Below the pieces are notes generated by a model. The model was not told the DNA's origin. It was given only the letters and a program-made list of their open reading frames with translations, and did no database searches. A stretch of 48,310 bases of DNA. Origin: a virus. This document shows positions 25,120 to 33,619 of the stretch, in pieces (within the stretch, counting starts at the first letter, position 1; each line of letters opens with the position of its first letter). The stretch spans positions 1-48,310 of the IMG/VR virus record IMGVR_UViG_3300018920_000002. The stretch is one strand, 5' to 3'. The position numbers and the translations under genes were made by a program.

Positions 25120-26511
25120 ATGCCTAGGGACAGAATCGAATTCGTAGACCAGATCAGCGCGAACGCGAGCGTCCGGCTTTCGCTCAGCGGGTGGCCGTGG
25201 TCGGTGCTGGACAACGGGACTTCTCTCCCGCCTCCGACGCTCCGGCGCGTGACGGTTTCTACGATGCTCGAAGACGGCGGCATCATCCCGGCCGCCGCAT
25301 ACGATAACCGGGTTCTGACGATCCACGTCCAGCTAGACGCGTCTACTCCGGCTGAGTCCGCTGTGCAGCTTCAGCGTTTAAACCGCGAGCTTGATCGGGG
25401 GATGAACGTTCTCAGGTGGCAACCCGAACCCTCTACTCCCCCGGTGTATTTCAAGACGTTCCGGGCGCCGGACTACGCGTTCAGCGTTGACCACGGAATC
25501 AACCTATACGACATCACTCTCACGATTGCGGCAGAACCGTTCGCGTACGGGGAAGTTGAGACGATTCCGAACGTGCTTGTTCGGAACAATCCTCAGGACC
25601 CGGATAACCCGAAGTTCTTCGAGTTGACCGGCGTGAAGGGGGATGTCGAGACTCCGATGGTGATCACGGCCGATGCCGTGATGTGGTACCACCAAACGGT
25701 TTTCGCTACGCGTCGGGGCGGGAACCCGTCGGCGGCTCCGCGTGTGCTCGAAGCTGAAGCTATGACGATGGGTACGAATACCGTCGTTACGGCGAGCGGA
25801 GCGGCGTACTCCGGAACTAGCTCGAACAACACGGCCGTAACGACTTTCACGACGAACGCGATCACCACGAACCGGCTCAGCGTGACCACCTTCCCGGCAA
25901 CGCCGTCGGTGGACGTGCGTGGGCTCTATAGGGTCTTCGCCCGTGTAAACGTGTCGGTGGCCGGTACGTCGTTCCAGCTCCGGCTAAATCACGGACAACG
26001 CGGGATCTTCAATGACTCTCAGGTCTATACGATTTCGAACCTGAATCGCCCGGTGATGGTGGACTGTGGGCTTGTTCAGCTTCCGGAAGGCTATAACCCT
26101 TCTGGCATCGGGCCTTCGAACTCTCCGCTCGCCGTAGCCGGTGGGAACTTCTCGTTCGGCGCTCTGCGGACGGCGGGAACCGGGAACCTGATCTGGGATT
26201 ACATCCTATTCGTTCCGGCCGATGACCATTTCTGCATTGTCAACTGGGGAACGGTCTCTACCTCTTCGTACGTGATGGACGGCTATAACCGCGCGATCTA
26301 CGGAATCGACGCGAGCGGCAACGTGATTGACATCGGGGCCGCGTACTTCACCGGAGATCCGCCCGTGGTCTCTCCCGGAAAGACGAACCGGATCACGTAT
26401 ATCAATGACGTGAGTCCGTCCCCCGGTGCTGACGATCAAGTCACGTGGACGACGAATCTCGATCTCTCTTACTACCCGCGCTATCTGTACGTTAGGCCGG
26501 TGAACCTGTGA
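25120..26511 (+). CDS. Distal tail protein (Dit-like)
   Basis: 463 residues. The N-terminal 150 (RLSLSGWPWSVLDNGTSLP, FRAPDYAFSVDHGINLYDI) matches the Dit ring domain that caps the tail tube. The remainder is beta-rich with a carbohydrate-binding look (RVFARVNVSVAGTSFQL). It starts directly after the tape measure stop and overlaps the next gene by four bases. Confidence 0.75.
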   Translation: MPRDRIEFVDQISANASVRLSLSGWPWSVLDNGTSLPPPTLRRVTVSTMLEDGGIIPAAAYDNRVLTIHVQLDASTPAESAVQLQRLNRELDRGMNVLRWQPEPSTPPVYFKTFRAPDYAFSVDHGINLYDITLTIAAEPFAYGEVETIPNVLVRNNPQDPDNPKFFELTGVKGDVETPMVITADAVMWYHQTVFATRRGGNPSAAPRVLEAEAMTMGTNTVVTASGAAYSGTSSNNTAVTTFTTNAITTNRLSVTTFPATPSVDVRGLYRVFARVNVSVAGTSFQLRLNHGQRGIFNDSQVYTISNLNRPVMVDCGLVQLPEGYNPSGIGPSNSPLAVAGGNFSFGALRTAGTGNLIWDYILFVPADDHFCIVNWGTVSTSSYVMDGYNRAIYGIDASGNVIDIGAAYFTGDPPVVSPGKTNRITYINDVSPSPGADDQVTWTTNLDLSYYPRYLYVRPVNL

Positions 26512-28154
26512 CGATTGCCGTTCCCCTGACTATCCGGCTGAAGTCCAGCCGGAAGGACACGGACATCACGAAAGAGGTTCAGAGCCTCAAGTTTCGGAAG
26601 CAGATTCCGGGCGGATTCCTCAGCGCTGAGTTCACGCTGAACCGGCCGCTTGACTTCACCCCGGAAGACGTTCGCTATTTCGCGAAGGTCTACATTTACG
26701 ACGCGCGGCACGGTGGAACGATCTGGGAAGGTGAACTTGAAGACCCCGGCCGGGGCGTTACCGACTCCGGCGAAGTCTGGCAGATTTCGGCCGTCGGAGG
26801 CATGGGGCACACGACGGACGAAACGTTCCCGATTATCTATATCGACAAGGGACTAGATAACTGGGTTCGTTCCAAGTATTCACAGGCCATTCGGTCGAAG
26901 ACGGAATACGGTGAATTGCCGGACGCGGCAACGGCCGCCGAAGACGGAACGCCTACGCTCTACTTCTACTCGGAACAAGGCACGACGATCACGGCTTCAT
27001 TCATCGGAGACATGATCTATCGGCCCGCGTGGAACATCGGGCAGAAGCTAGCGCGTGTGCGAGCGAACTTCGTATCCGGCCAGAACTCCACCGACTTCCG
27101 GGCTCAGGTGGTCGCTCGCGTCGCGGGCAATACGGCGAACTTCACTGTCTCCCGGCCGTTCTCCACTACCGAAGGCGTTATTGGTGCCGACATCGGAAAC
27201 GGGATGCCGATCGGCGACAACGTGATTTCATTCCGCATGGCTTACACCGGAGCCAACATCGTCACGGATGTTACCGCGTGGAACCACTTCTATAACGTCT
27301 CGCTCCGATGCACCATCTATAATAAGGATGGCACGGAGAACCTTACGAACAACTATCTCGATAACAACATCGAACCGTATGAAGTTGTCGGGGATCTTCT
27401 CGGCCGCAAGCTCTCCGCCGTTTTCGACGGAGCTAACGCGATTATGTATTCGTCGGGCGTACAGATCAACCAATTGACGTACCTTGACGGAACCACGGCC
27501 GGAAACATTCTGACCGACCTAGAGACCTTCGATCCTGGTTTCTACTGGGCAGTATGGGAAAGCAATCCGGCTAACGGGAAGTACCGCTTCGAGTATGTTC
27601 CGTGGCCTTCGACCGTGCGATACGAAGCCGACACGATCGACGGATTCAACTCGCCCGGATCGGCGGCCGATCTCTATAACTCCGTTGACGTTCGGTGGCG
27701 CAACGAAGCGAACAAGATCCGGCACACCGTGAGAACTCAAGCGGTTCAGGAACTTACGGACGCCGGAATCACTCGGCAATTCTACATTGATATTTCCGAT
27801 GAATTGGGGGATGCCGCTAACGCGGCTTACATCGGAGACAACTTCCTTGCAGAACACCGGTACCCGCCGAATGCTGGAACGCTTACGATTCAGCGTCCCA
27901 TTATGGACAATTACACCGGGCGCATGGTTCAGCCGCACGAAATCCTGCCCGGTTCTCTAATCCGTGTGCGCGGCGTGTCTCCTCGCGTGGACTCGCTAAA
28001 CCCGACGAACCGAGACGGAGTTACCGTGTTCCGCGTTATCAGTACGGAATACGGGTCTGACGACGCGAGCGCCGTACTAGAGCTAGACTCTTACTCGCGG
28101 ACGGTTGCACGTGCGCTCGCCGATCTCGCGAACAAGCGTCTCCGGAAACGATGA
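26508..28154 (+). CDS. Tail-tip protein (Gp37-like / Tal-like)
   Basis: 548 residues starting in a GTGA overlap. LKFRKQIPGGFLSAEFTLN, TIWEGELEDPGRG and later FDPGFYWAVWESN, AEHRYPPNAGTL match the siphovirus tail hub proteins related to ReqiPepy6 Gp37 and other Tal-type baseplate proteins. The C-terminal part returns to the hub fold (GSLIRVRGVSP). It would form the trimeric hub below the Dit ring. No separate fibre gene follows. Confidence 0.75.
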   Translation: MTIAVPLTIRLKSSRKDTDITKEVQSLKFRKQIPGGFLSAEFTLNRPLDFTPEDVRYFAKVYIYDARHGGTIWEGELEDPGRGVTDSGEVWQISAVGGMGHTTDETFPIIYIDKGLDNWVRSKYSQAIRSKTEYGELPDAATAAEDGTPTLYFYSEQGTTITASFIGDMIYRPAWNIGQKLARVRANFVSGQNSTDFRAQVVARVAGNTANFTVSRPFSTTEGVIGADIGNGMPIGDNVISFRMAYTGANIVTDVTAWNHFYNVSLRCTIYNKDGTENLTNNYLDNNIEPYEVVGDLLGRKLSAVFDGANAIMYSSGVQINQLTYLDGTTAGNILTDLETFDPGFYWAVWESNPANGKYRFEYVPWPSTVRYEADTIDGFNSPGSAADLYNSVDVRWRNEANKIRHTVRTQAVQELTDAGITRQFYIDISDELGDAANAAYIGDNFLAEHRYPPNAGTLTIQRPIMDNYTGRMVQPHEILPGSLIRVRGVSPRVDSLNPTNRDGVTVFRVISTEYGSDDASAVLELDSYSRTVARALADLANKRLRKR

Positions 28155-28180
28155 CCTACTGAGGGGAAAAGGAGGAAAGA

Positions 28181-29356
28181 ATGACTGTGGCCTATCCGAT
28201 GGGAAAGCTCCGGCTTCTGGGTAACCAGACTCAGCCGAAGATGCGATCCCACGACATCATCTGTCTTCATACGATGGTGGGCTATCTGACTTCTACGGAC
28301 ACGATGTTCAAGGCCAACGGATACGGTGGTCTCGAATCTCATTTCGGTGTCGGCGGGAAGTGGGGGCCGGATGCCGGGAAGTCTCTGGACGGAACCGTTT
28401 ACCAGTGGCAGGACCCGACCTATACGGCGGACGCGAACCTTGACGGGAATCACCGTGTGATCTCGATCGAGACGGCCGACAACGCGCCGCGCTCCGCCGA
28501 CGACATCGAACCGTGGACTCAGCGTCAGCTAGACGCGATTGTCGATCTCGTCGCGTGGCTCTGTAAGCGCTACGACATCCCGGCCGAACTCATTAAGGAC
28601 ACGAAGCCGGGCCGACGCGGAATCGCGTACCACCGGCAGGGTTGTCGGCATTCTCAGGGTCTCGGCGTTCCCGGGTTCCTGGTTGCCGGTGGAGAGAAGT
28701 GGTCGGCGAGCGTGGGCAAGGTGTGCCCGGGTACGCGCCGAATCGCTCAGCTTCAGAACATCGTCATTCCCCGGGTCAAGGCTCAGCTTTCCGGGAAGAA
28801 CATCGAAAAGGAAGAGGAAGAGATGCCTTTCACTGAGAAGGACGCGGAGCTTTTCGTCAAGACGCTTCTCGGCACCGAAGTTCCGATCTCGGAGGCTGAG
28901 GCGGCCGAGATGGACAACGCCGGTATTCCCCGGAAGAAGGGGGACAAGATCAGTCTCCGCTACTTCCTCGGATGGGGCGGAGCCGGTTCGTTCCGTAACT
29001 ACGGGATGCTTCTCGCGCTTCAGAAGAGCGTGGCCGGTCTCAGCGCGAAGAAGCTGATCGAAGAGCCGGACGCGGAGACCTTCCGGGCTTCGGCGCCGGT
29101 TGTCACCCCGGCCGGGGGAGTTGCGGCGTGGTCGCCGCAGCTCCGTCACCTTCTGGTTCTGCTGATCGGCTTCGGGCTTTCGTGGCTGACTACCGATCTG
29201 GTTCCGTTCCTGAGCGGTCAGACCGGCTACGGCGCGTTGCTCGCCGCGCTGATTTCGGCGGCGGTGGCCTACTTCACCCCGCTGGTTCCGTCCTATGGGA
29301 TCGGCAAGCCGGTCGGCCGATACCGGGCTTCCCGCAACGTGACTCCGCTGGACTGA
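28181..29356 (+). CDS. Endolysin: amidase with C-terminal membrane domain
   Basis: 391 residues. The first 205 are an amidase_2-type peptidoglycan hydrolase: ICLHTMVG gives the first zinc His, ESHFGVGG follows, and IAYHRQGC carries the later His/Cys ligand. A linker rich in Glu precedes a second part with two hydrophobic spans near 325-375 (LLVLLIGFGLSWLTTDLVPF and ALLAALISAAVAYF). An in-frame ATG at 28823 follows a strong AAGGAAGAGGAAGAG site and could give a 177-residue C-terminal product. Excellent start signal AAAGGAGGAAAGA. Terminator-like hairpin behind. Confidence 0.85.
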   Translation: MTVAYPMGKLRLLGNQTQPKMRSHDIICLHTMVGYLTSTDTMFKANGYGGLESHFGVGGKWGPDAGKSLDGTVYQWQDPTYTADANLDGNHRVISIETADNAPRSADDIEPWTQRQLDAIVDLVAWLCKRYDIPAELIKDTKPGRRGIAYHRQGCRHSQGLGVPGFLVAGGEKWSASVGKVCPGTRRIAQLQNIVIPRVKAQLSGKNIEKEEEEMPFTEKDAELFVKTLLGTEVPISEAEAAEMDNAGIPRKKGDKISLRYFLGWGGAGSFRNYGMLLALQKSVAGLSAKKLIEEPDAETFRASAPVVTPAGGVAAWSPQLRHLLVLLIGFGLSWLTTDLVPFLSGQTGYGALLAALISAAVAYFTPLVPSYGIGKPVGRYRASRNVTPLD

Positions 29357-29370
29357 GCCGGAACCTGTTA

Positions 29371-29400
29371 GGGGGTCGGGGTTTTCGAACCCCGACCCCC
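29371..29400 (+). terminator. Hairpin after endolysin
   Basis: 13-bp perfect arms (29371-29383 and 29388-29400) with a TTCG loop but no T run. It may be an RNA stability or attenuation element rather than a full terminator. Confidence 0.6.
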
Positions 29401-29421
29401 GAATCCGTAAGGGGGAGAACC

Positions 29422-29733
29422 GTGTTCGGCATTGATCCGGAGCTTCTGAAAGTCCTGTCCGGCCCGGCTCTCGCGACCCTTGTCGCTCTGTTCTTCATGC
29501 TCGGTATCGTCCGGCCCCGTTCAGCTATCAGGGAAGTCCGTGAAGACAGAGACGCGAGGATCGCTGAAGCGAAAGCTCAGACGGCAGATTATAAAGAGGC
29601 TTACCGACTTTCAGAGGAAGCACGGGCGGCCGATCGCGAAATCTCCCGTCAAGCGCTCGAAGTCGCCAGAACTTCCGAAGCCGCTATCAATGGGCTCCGT
29701 CAAGCTCTGGAACAGAGAGGACGCGAGACATGA
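29422..29733 (+). CDS. Holin-like membrane protein with coiled coil
   Basis: 103 residues starting at GTG after GGGGGAG. One hydrophobic helix (LATLVALFFMLGIV, residues about 13-30) is followed by a charged helical coiled coil up to the C terminus. Single-span proteins of this design beside endolysins are usually called holins or lysis-associated proteins. The assignment is from topology and place. Confidence 0.6.
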   Translation: MFGIDPELLKVLSGPALATLVALFFMLGIVRPRSAIREVREDRDARIAEAKAQTADYKEAYRLSEEARAADREISRQALEVARTSEAAINGLRQALEQRGRET

Positions 29734-29963
29734 GCCTTTTCAGGCGTAAGCGGAAAGGATGTGAGCCGGAGTCGGTTTCATCACAGACTGATGGAGCTGA
29801 AGCTAGAGCCGCATTAGAGAGAGCGAAACACGCTAAGGAGCAAGCCGAAAAAGATTTAGAGGAGATGCGCGCACACGCGAATCGGAGCAAGGAACAGCGG
29901 GTGGCGAATCACTTCGCTCCGACTATTTACGCCGTGCTTTCAAGTAGGCGGGGGGAGAGATGA
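29730..29963 (+). CDS. Small charged helical protein in the lysis cassette
   Basis: 77 residues starting in an ATGA overlap. It is Lys/Arg/Glu-rich and helical (EQAEKDLEEMRAHANRSKEQ), with no membrane segment. Its position between two membrane proteins suggests a cytoplasmic partner in lysis, but nothing in the sequence proves that. Confidence 0.55.
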   Translation: MSLFRRKRKGCEPESVSSQTDGAEARAALERAKHAKEQAEKDLEEMRAHANRSKEQRVANHFAPTIYAVLSSRRGER

Positions 29964-30298
29964 GAACCGCATTGATAACCGCTTCATTCGTGGCCGGACT
30001 TATTCCGACTGCCATCTTCCTTCTCTATTACGGGCTGAGAACCAAGTGGTACGAAACCCGTACCGGCATGGTTCTTTTCCTGATGACCTTGACCACCACG
30101 ATTAGTTACACGATTTCCATCCTGACTCTGACCATTCCCGAATACTTCGAAGCGGAACACGGCGAGTGGATTCGGATCACGGTCCGATTCGCGCTTGCCG
30201 GAGTATCGTGGTCTCTGCTCTGGTTGCTTATCAACGCTCAGATTGTCGGCGAGCGCAGAAGGAAGCGCGAAGCCGACGAACAAAAGGAGAAACTGTGA
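29960..30298 (+). CDS. Three-span membrane protein, holin candidate
   Basis: 112 residues starting in an ATGA overlap. Hydrophobic spans at about 4-24, 39-60 and 74-94 are followed by a strongly charged tail (GERRRKREADEQKEKL). Small multi-span proteins with a charged C terminus near endolysin are typical actinophage holins. The last four bases overlap the GTG of the glycoside hydrolase gene. Confidence 0.65.
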   Translation: MRTALITASFVAGLIPTAIFLLYYGLRTKWYETRTGMVLFLMTLTTTISYTISILTLTIPEYFEAEHGEWIRITVRFALAGVSWSLLWLLINAQIVGERRRKREADEQKEKL

Positions 30299-31554
30299 AC
30301 GTACGGCGTAAGTACGTCATCCCCGGAGCTGTGGGGATCGTGCTCGCGGGTTCGCTGAGTATGGCGAGCCTGAGCGCGGAAGCCGATTCCCCGGCTCCGA
30401 CGAAGGAAGACGCGTATGCGGCGCTCGCGCACATTGACCAGGATCAGGCGACGATCAAGGCGTATCTCGATTCCCTGAGCGCGCCGACTCCGACCCCAAC
30501 CGGCTCTGAGAGCCCGTCTCCGACGGCGACGACGGTTCCCCCGACCACGGAGCCGCCCGTCACGGTTTCGCCGACTGTGGAGCCCACTACGGCTTCTCCC
30601 CCTCCGACGGCGACGACTCCCCCGGCCGGGGTGAGCCGCGCGAGCGGTCTCCCGTGGTCGTCCGGTGTCAACCCGCAGTCTCAGACTGCCGCGCGTGTAA
30701 ACGCCTTCGTGTCCTTCCGGGGTCAGCCGGTGGACAACATCTCGATTTTCCCGGCTCGCGATTCGTGGACGACGCTTTCCGATCCGGGAAACATCACGGC
30801 CGCGCTTCCGGCTTCGTTCAACGCGACCCGTGACGATCTGGTCATGACTCTCCCGCTGTGGCCCGGAAACATGTCGGTTTCGAACACCGGCACGAAGGCT
30901 CAGTGGGAAAACCTCGCGAACGTGATCAAGGCGAAGGACCCGAACGCTCTGGTTCGTCTCGGATGGGAGATGAACCTCCCCGGGATGTACTGGAATCTCA
31001 ACTCTTCGAACAAGACTCAGTGGATCGCGTCGTATAACACGGCCGTCGGGTATATGAAGGGTGTCGCGCCCGATCTCCGTTTCGTCTGGAACCCGAACAA
31101 GGGGAACGATCAGACCACCGGATGCACGGGTTCGATGAACTGTAGCCGGAGCGCTTTCCAGAGCGTGAAGGCGAACGTCTACGCCTACGGGATCGACTCT
31201 TACGATTCGTGGCCTCCGGACAACTCCGACGCGAACTCTTCGACTCACCTGAACTCGCTTCTCGGCGAGTCGCTTTCGTATGCGAAGGCGAACGCGAAGA
31301 AGTTCGCCGTTCCGGAATGGGGCGTTGCGTGCAACGTTTCCGGGTGTCAGTGGTCGGGTAACGCGGGTGGCGATAACGCCCGTTATATCAACGATTACAT
31401 GACGTTCTTCCGGAACAACGCGCCGGACATGGCTTTTGAGGCTTACTTCGATGAGCCCGCGAGCTACATCCGGTCGGCGCTGAGCGTGACCCCGATCGGC
31501 ACGGCGGCTCCGGCCGCGTACAAAGCGAAGATCGCGGCTTACACGGCGAACTAG
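30295..31554 (+). CDS. Secreted glycoside hydrolase, GH26-like
   Basis: 419 residues. A signal peptide (basic VRRKY, then VIPGAVGIVLAGSLSMASL) is followed by a short helix, a Thr/Pro linker of about 60 residues, and a TIM-barrel-like domain from about 120. LGWEMN places a probable acid/base Glu at 225, and PEWG a probable nucleophile at 341, as in GH26 mannanase-type enzymes. Exported sugar-cutting enzymes could weaken the cell envelope or capsule late in infection; the substrate is unknown. GTG start in a GTGA overlap after AAAAGGAG. A very strong terminator follows. Confidence 0.75.
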   Translation: MNVRRKYVIPGAVGIVLAGSLSMASLSAEADSPAPTKEDAYAALAHIDQDQATIKAYLDSLSAPTPTPTGSESPSPTATTVPPTTEPPVTVSPTVEPTTASPPPTATTPPAGVSRASGLPWSSGVNPQSQTAARVNAFVSFRGQPVDNISIFPARDSWTTLSDPGNITAALPASFNATRDDLVMTLPLWPGNMSVSNTGTKAQWENLANVIKAKDPNALVRLGWEMNLPGMYWNLNSSNKTQWIASYNTAVGYMKGVAPDLRFVWNPNKGNDQTTGCTGSMNCSRSAFQSVKANVYAYGIDSYDSWPPDNSDANSSTHLNSLLGESLSYAKANAKKFAVPEWGVACNVSGCQWSGNAGGDNARYINDYMTFFRNNAPDMAFEAYFDEPASYIRSALSVTPIGTAAPAAYKAKIAAYTAN

Positions 31555-31607
31555 CTGGACAACGAAAAGCCCCCACCGGTTGCCGGTGGGGGCTTTTCGT
31601 TGTCCAG
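31555..31607. terminator. Very long bidirectional terminator
   Basis: 25-bp perfect arms (31555-31579 and 31583-31607) with a 3-base loop and A/T runs, between the convergent glycoside hydrolase and lipoprotein genes. Confidence 0.93.
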
Positions 31608-31609
31608 AA

Positions 31610-32005
31610 CTACTGAGCCGGAGCCACTTCGACATCGGGGACGATCGCGCCCGGCCGCAAGATGAAGTGGTACCGGCTCGCCGACGTGTCCGACGCTTCG
31701 AGTTGTTCCACGACAACCGTTACGTTGTCGGACTTCCCGAGAAGATGCTTGACGTACTTGTCATCGTCCGTCTTGCACGTGACGCCGTAGCGAGCCGGGT
31801 CCGCCATGTCCACGGAACACCGACCTTCGATTTCGAGCATGATCTTGTCCGTGATGCCGTTCACGAACGAAATCTTGCGGACGATGCGGAAGTTATCCGC
31901 GTCCGTTGCAAGGTTCTTGTTCACGTCGTCGGCTTCCTTCGTGCAACCGGCGAGACCGGCCGCGAGAACGAGGAAGATTCCGAGACCAGCGATCTTGCGC
32001 TTCAT
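31610..32005 (-). CDS. Small lipoprotein, possible superinfection-exclusion factor
   Basis: 131 residues from ATG 32005. A type II signal with lipobox (LAAGLAGC, lipidated Cys near 21) is followed by a compact secreted domain with two more Cys (RCSVDM and VTCKTD) that could form a disulfide. Phage lipoproteins of this size often act in superinfection exclusion, but that is inference. Start chosen after the leader CCGACGAAAGAG; a GTG two codons earlier is possible. Confidence 0.7.
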   Translation of the reverse strand: MKRKIAGLGIFLVLAAGLAGCTKEADDVNKNLATDADNFRIVRKISFVNGITDKIMLEIEGRCSVDMADPARYGVTCKTDDDKYVKHLLGKSDNVTVVVEQLEASDTSASRYHFILRPGAIVPDVEVAPAQ

Positions 32006-32030
32006 ATTCACTCTTTCGTCGGGATTGAAG

Positions 32031-32060
32031 CCCCCGACCGGTTGTCACACCGGCCGGGGG
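32031..32060 (-). terminator. Hairpin between zinc-finger genes and lipoprotein
   Basis: 12-bp arms (32031-32042 and 32049-32060, one mismatch) with a 6-base loop, in the leader of the lipoprotein gene. It may end the upstream leftward transcript. Confidence 0.6.
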
Positions 32061-32126
32061 TCTAGCGTTGTCCGGAGAACCACCACGCTCACCCGGACCA
32101 CCGATTTCCACTTCGGTGTGTAGAAC

Positions 32127-32258
32127 CTACCACTTCTTTCGCTTCGGCGGAACCCACTTCGTAGGAGCAGATTTCACCGGGCGGGTACATTCTTGCGAGA
32201 TGTGCGCGCGAATCCTGTCGGGCGGGAAGTCCTGAGAGCACCGTGGACACTGAGCCAT
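32127..32258 (-). CDS. Mini zinc-finger protein
   Basis: 43 residues: CPRC near position 4, then HISQEC near 19-24, a Cys2-His-Cys finger, followed by a basic Lys/Arg/Trp tail that could bind nucleic acid. It is coupled to the upstream gene by a TGATG overlap. Function unknown. Confidence 0.6.
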   Translation of the reverse strand: MAQCPRCSQDFPPDRIRAHISQECTRPVKSAPTKWVPPKRKKW

Positions 32259-32377
32259 CAGTTACCTACCGCCCCACAGTTCGTACACTTCGACCCGTTC
32301 CACGAACCTACCTTGAAACAGGCCGGACACTGGTTCTTCTCGTAAACATCGATCTTCACACGGAACCCCCGTTCCAT
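32258..32377 (-). CDS. Mini zinc-ribbon protein
   Basis: 39 residues with CPAC and CTNC pairs, a complete zinc ribbon and little else. A promoter-like TAGGCT box (32390-32395) lies 12 bases before the ATG, so the transcript may be almost leaderless. It ends in a TGATG overlap with the next finger gene. Function unknown. Confidence 0.6.
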   Translation of the reverse strand: MERGFRVKIDVYEKNQCPACFKVGSWNGSKCTNCGAVGN

Positions 32378-32397
32378 CGTCGTGTGAAGAGCCTACA

Positions 32398-33255
32398 CTA
32401 CATCGCGCCGATCGAGCGAAGATATCTGCGGATTTCGTCGCGAGCCGCATTCGCGCCGAGAGCCGCGATACGCCGTTTAAACCACGGATCGAGCTTGCCG
32501 AGAAGCCGCGCTAGCGGAAGGTTCTCGATCGGCTCCGGCGCCGGTTCGCTCGCCTTGACGAACGTAGTCACGTCGCCGGACTCACCTAAGAGCCGATCGA
32601 GAGTAGAGCCCGCGATGAAAGCGTTTCCCTTCTGACCCCATTCGGTCCCCCACGAATTCCGGAACTCGAAAAGGTCGTTCTCGGAGTCGTATCCGATCAG
32701 CGCGATTTCGTGTCCGCCGACAACGCTTGCCGTACGGCCGATCTCAACCACCCCGGCGGGGGTGGGATCGTAAAACGTTGAATACCAGTTGATTCCAGCG
32801 ATGGCCGGACCGTCCTGAAGCGCGAGCGCCACTCCGGCAACACCGCTCAGCACGTGCTGATACCCGCTGATCCAACCCCGGCCGGTCAGAGCCTTACCTA
32901 TCGAAAGTCCGTCGCACCCGGTGTCTTCGGGCGGGTAGTCGCCCTGATAGTCGTCAAGCCGGGTCGCTTCGGCGTACAGAGCTACCGCGTCGGCTTCCAC
33001 GAAGAGCCGGGCCTTCTCCGGTCCGCCCGGGATGTCGGAGGCGTAGGGCGCGCACGAAATCGCCGTGAGACCAGCGTTTCCCGTGCAAGATCCCACGGAG
33101 CCCTGATCGAACACACGGGCGGCCGGTTGCCACCGAACGGACTGAACGATGGTGTGGGGGGATCGGAAGGCGTAGCCGATGGAACGTTCGTCATGCTTGA
33201 CGTTCCGACCGAGACGCTTATCGGTCGTCGGCATCCTGAAGAAATCAACGGTCAT
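32398..33255 (-). CDS. Papain-like (C1 family) cysteine protease
   Basis: 285 residues. DQGSVGSC gives the oxyanion Gln51 and nucleophile Cys57, six residues apart as in papain; GGHEIALIGYD gives His182, and FRNSWGTEWG gives Asn200. All catalytic residues of the C1 fold are present. There is no signal peptide and no long propeptide. The last 60 residues are helical and charged. Papain-like enzymes are rare in tailed phages; here it sits among probable host-takeover genes. Targets are unknown. No good ribosome site precedes the ATG; Met8 at 33234 is an alternative start. Confidence 0.85.
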   Translation of the reverse strand: MTVDFFRMPTTDKRLGRNVKHDERSIGYAFRSPHTIVQSVRWQPAARVFDQGSVGSCTGNAGLTAISCAPYASDIPGGPEKARLFVEADAVALYAEATRLDDYQGDYPPEDTGCDGLSIGKALTGRGWISGYQHVLSGVAGVALALQDGPAIAGINWYSTFYDPTPAGVVEIGRTASVVGGHEIALIGYDSENDLFEFRNSWGTEWGQKGNAFIAGSTLDRLLGESGDVTTFVKASEPAPEPIENLPLARLLGKLDPWFKRRIAALGANAARDEIRRYLRSIGAM

Positions 33256-33282
33256 GCCGTAATCGTACCGCCCACAACGTGA

Positions 33283-33319
33283 TTCAGCCCCGACCGGAGA
33301 CCACCCGGCCGGGGCTGAA
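33283..33319. terminator. Terminator between small-gene operon and protease gene
   Basis: 15-bp arms (33283-33297 and 33305-33319, one mismatch) with a 7-base loop. It lies downstream of the tiny membrane gene on the minus strand. Confidence 0.7.
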
Positions 33320-33322
33320 GAT

Positions 33323-33336
33323 GTTTCACGTGAAAC
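33323..33336. promoter_or_regulatory. parS-like site 1
   Basis: Perfect 14-bp palindrome GTTTCACGTGAAAC, preceded by T, so 15 of 16 bases of the known ParB site consensus TGTTTCACGTGAAACA. Lies in the gap after the tiny membrane gene. Confidence 0.8.
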
Positions 33337-33417
33337 TTAGCGGTTCCGCTTCTCCGCGAAGTAGATGAAGCCCACTACTCCGACGATGATCAAAATGAAG
33401 CCAATCACATTCGCCAT
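33337..33417 (-). CDS. Tiny single-span membrane protein
   Basis: 26 residues, almost entirely one hydrophobic helix (VIGFILIIVGVVGFIYF) with a basic end. It starts one base after the TGA of the upstream gene. Function unknown; such micropeptides often sit in the inner membrane. Confidence 0.55.
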   Translation of the reverse strand: MANVIGFILIIVGVVGFIYFAEKRNR

Positions 33418-33418
33418 G

Positions 33419-33616
33419 TCAGTATCTCCCCCAATCCTCACTCTCGTAGGAACGTGGAACAGATTCGTTCTCCGTTTCACGTGAAACGGGCGGAGCCGCC
33501 TCGAAAGGCTCAGAGCGCCACTCGCCGACACAGTACGTCGGCAGACTGACTGACTCAGCGAAGCATCCGCGAGCCATACAGTCCATCCGGCTTGGGCAGG
33601 AAACTAGGATGATCAT
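33419..33616 (-). CDS. Small Cys-containing protein spanning a parS-like site
   Basis: 65 residues with four Cys in the first half (SCPSRMDCMARGCF, later TYC) that could bind metal. The C-terminal part is polar and includes PVSRET, which is the in-frame reading of parS-like site 2. It lies between two tiny membrane genes with almost no gaps. Function unknown. Confidence 0.5.
   Translation of the reverse strand: MIILVSCPSRMDCMARGCFAESVSLPTYCVGEWRSEPFEAAPPVSRETENESVPRSYESEDWGRY
33474..33487. promoter_or_regulatory. parS-like site 2
   Basis: Perfect GTTTCACGTGAAAC core inside a coding region, read in frame on the minus strand as Val-Ser-Arg-Glu-Thr. Confidence 0.78.
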
Positions 33617-33619
33617 CGG

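Noticed and set aside
30238-31716. Long minus-strand frame (492 codons) across the glycoside hydrolase gene
   Set aside because: It is the GC-rich antisense shadow: Arg/His-rich composition, no start signal, and it crosses a strong bidirectional terminator.
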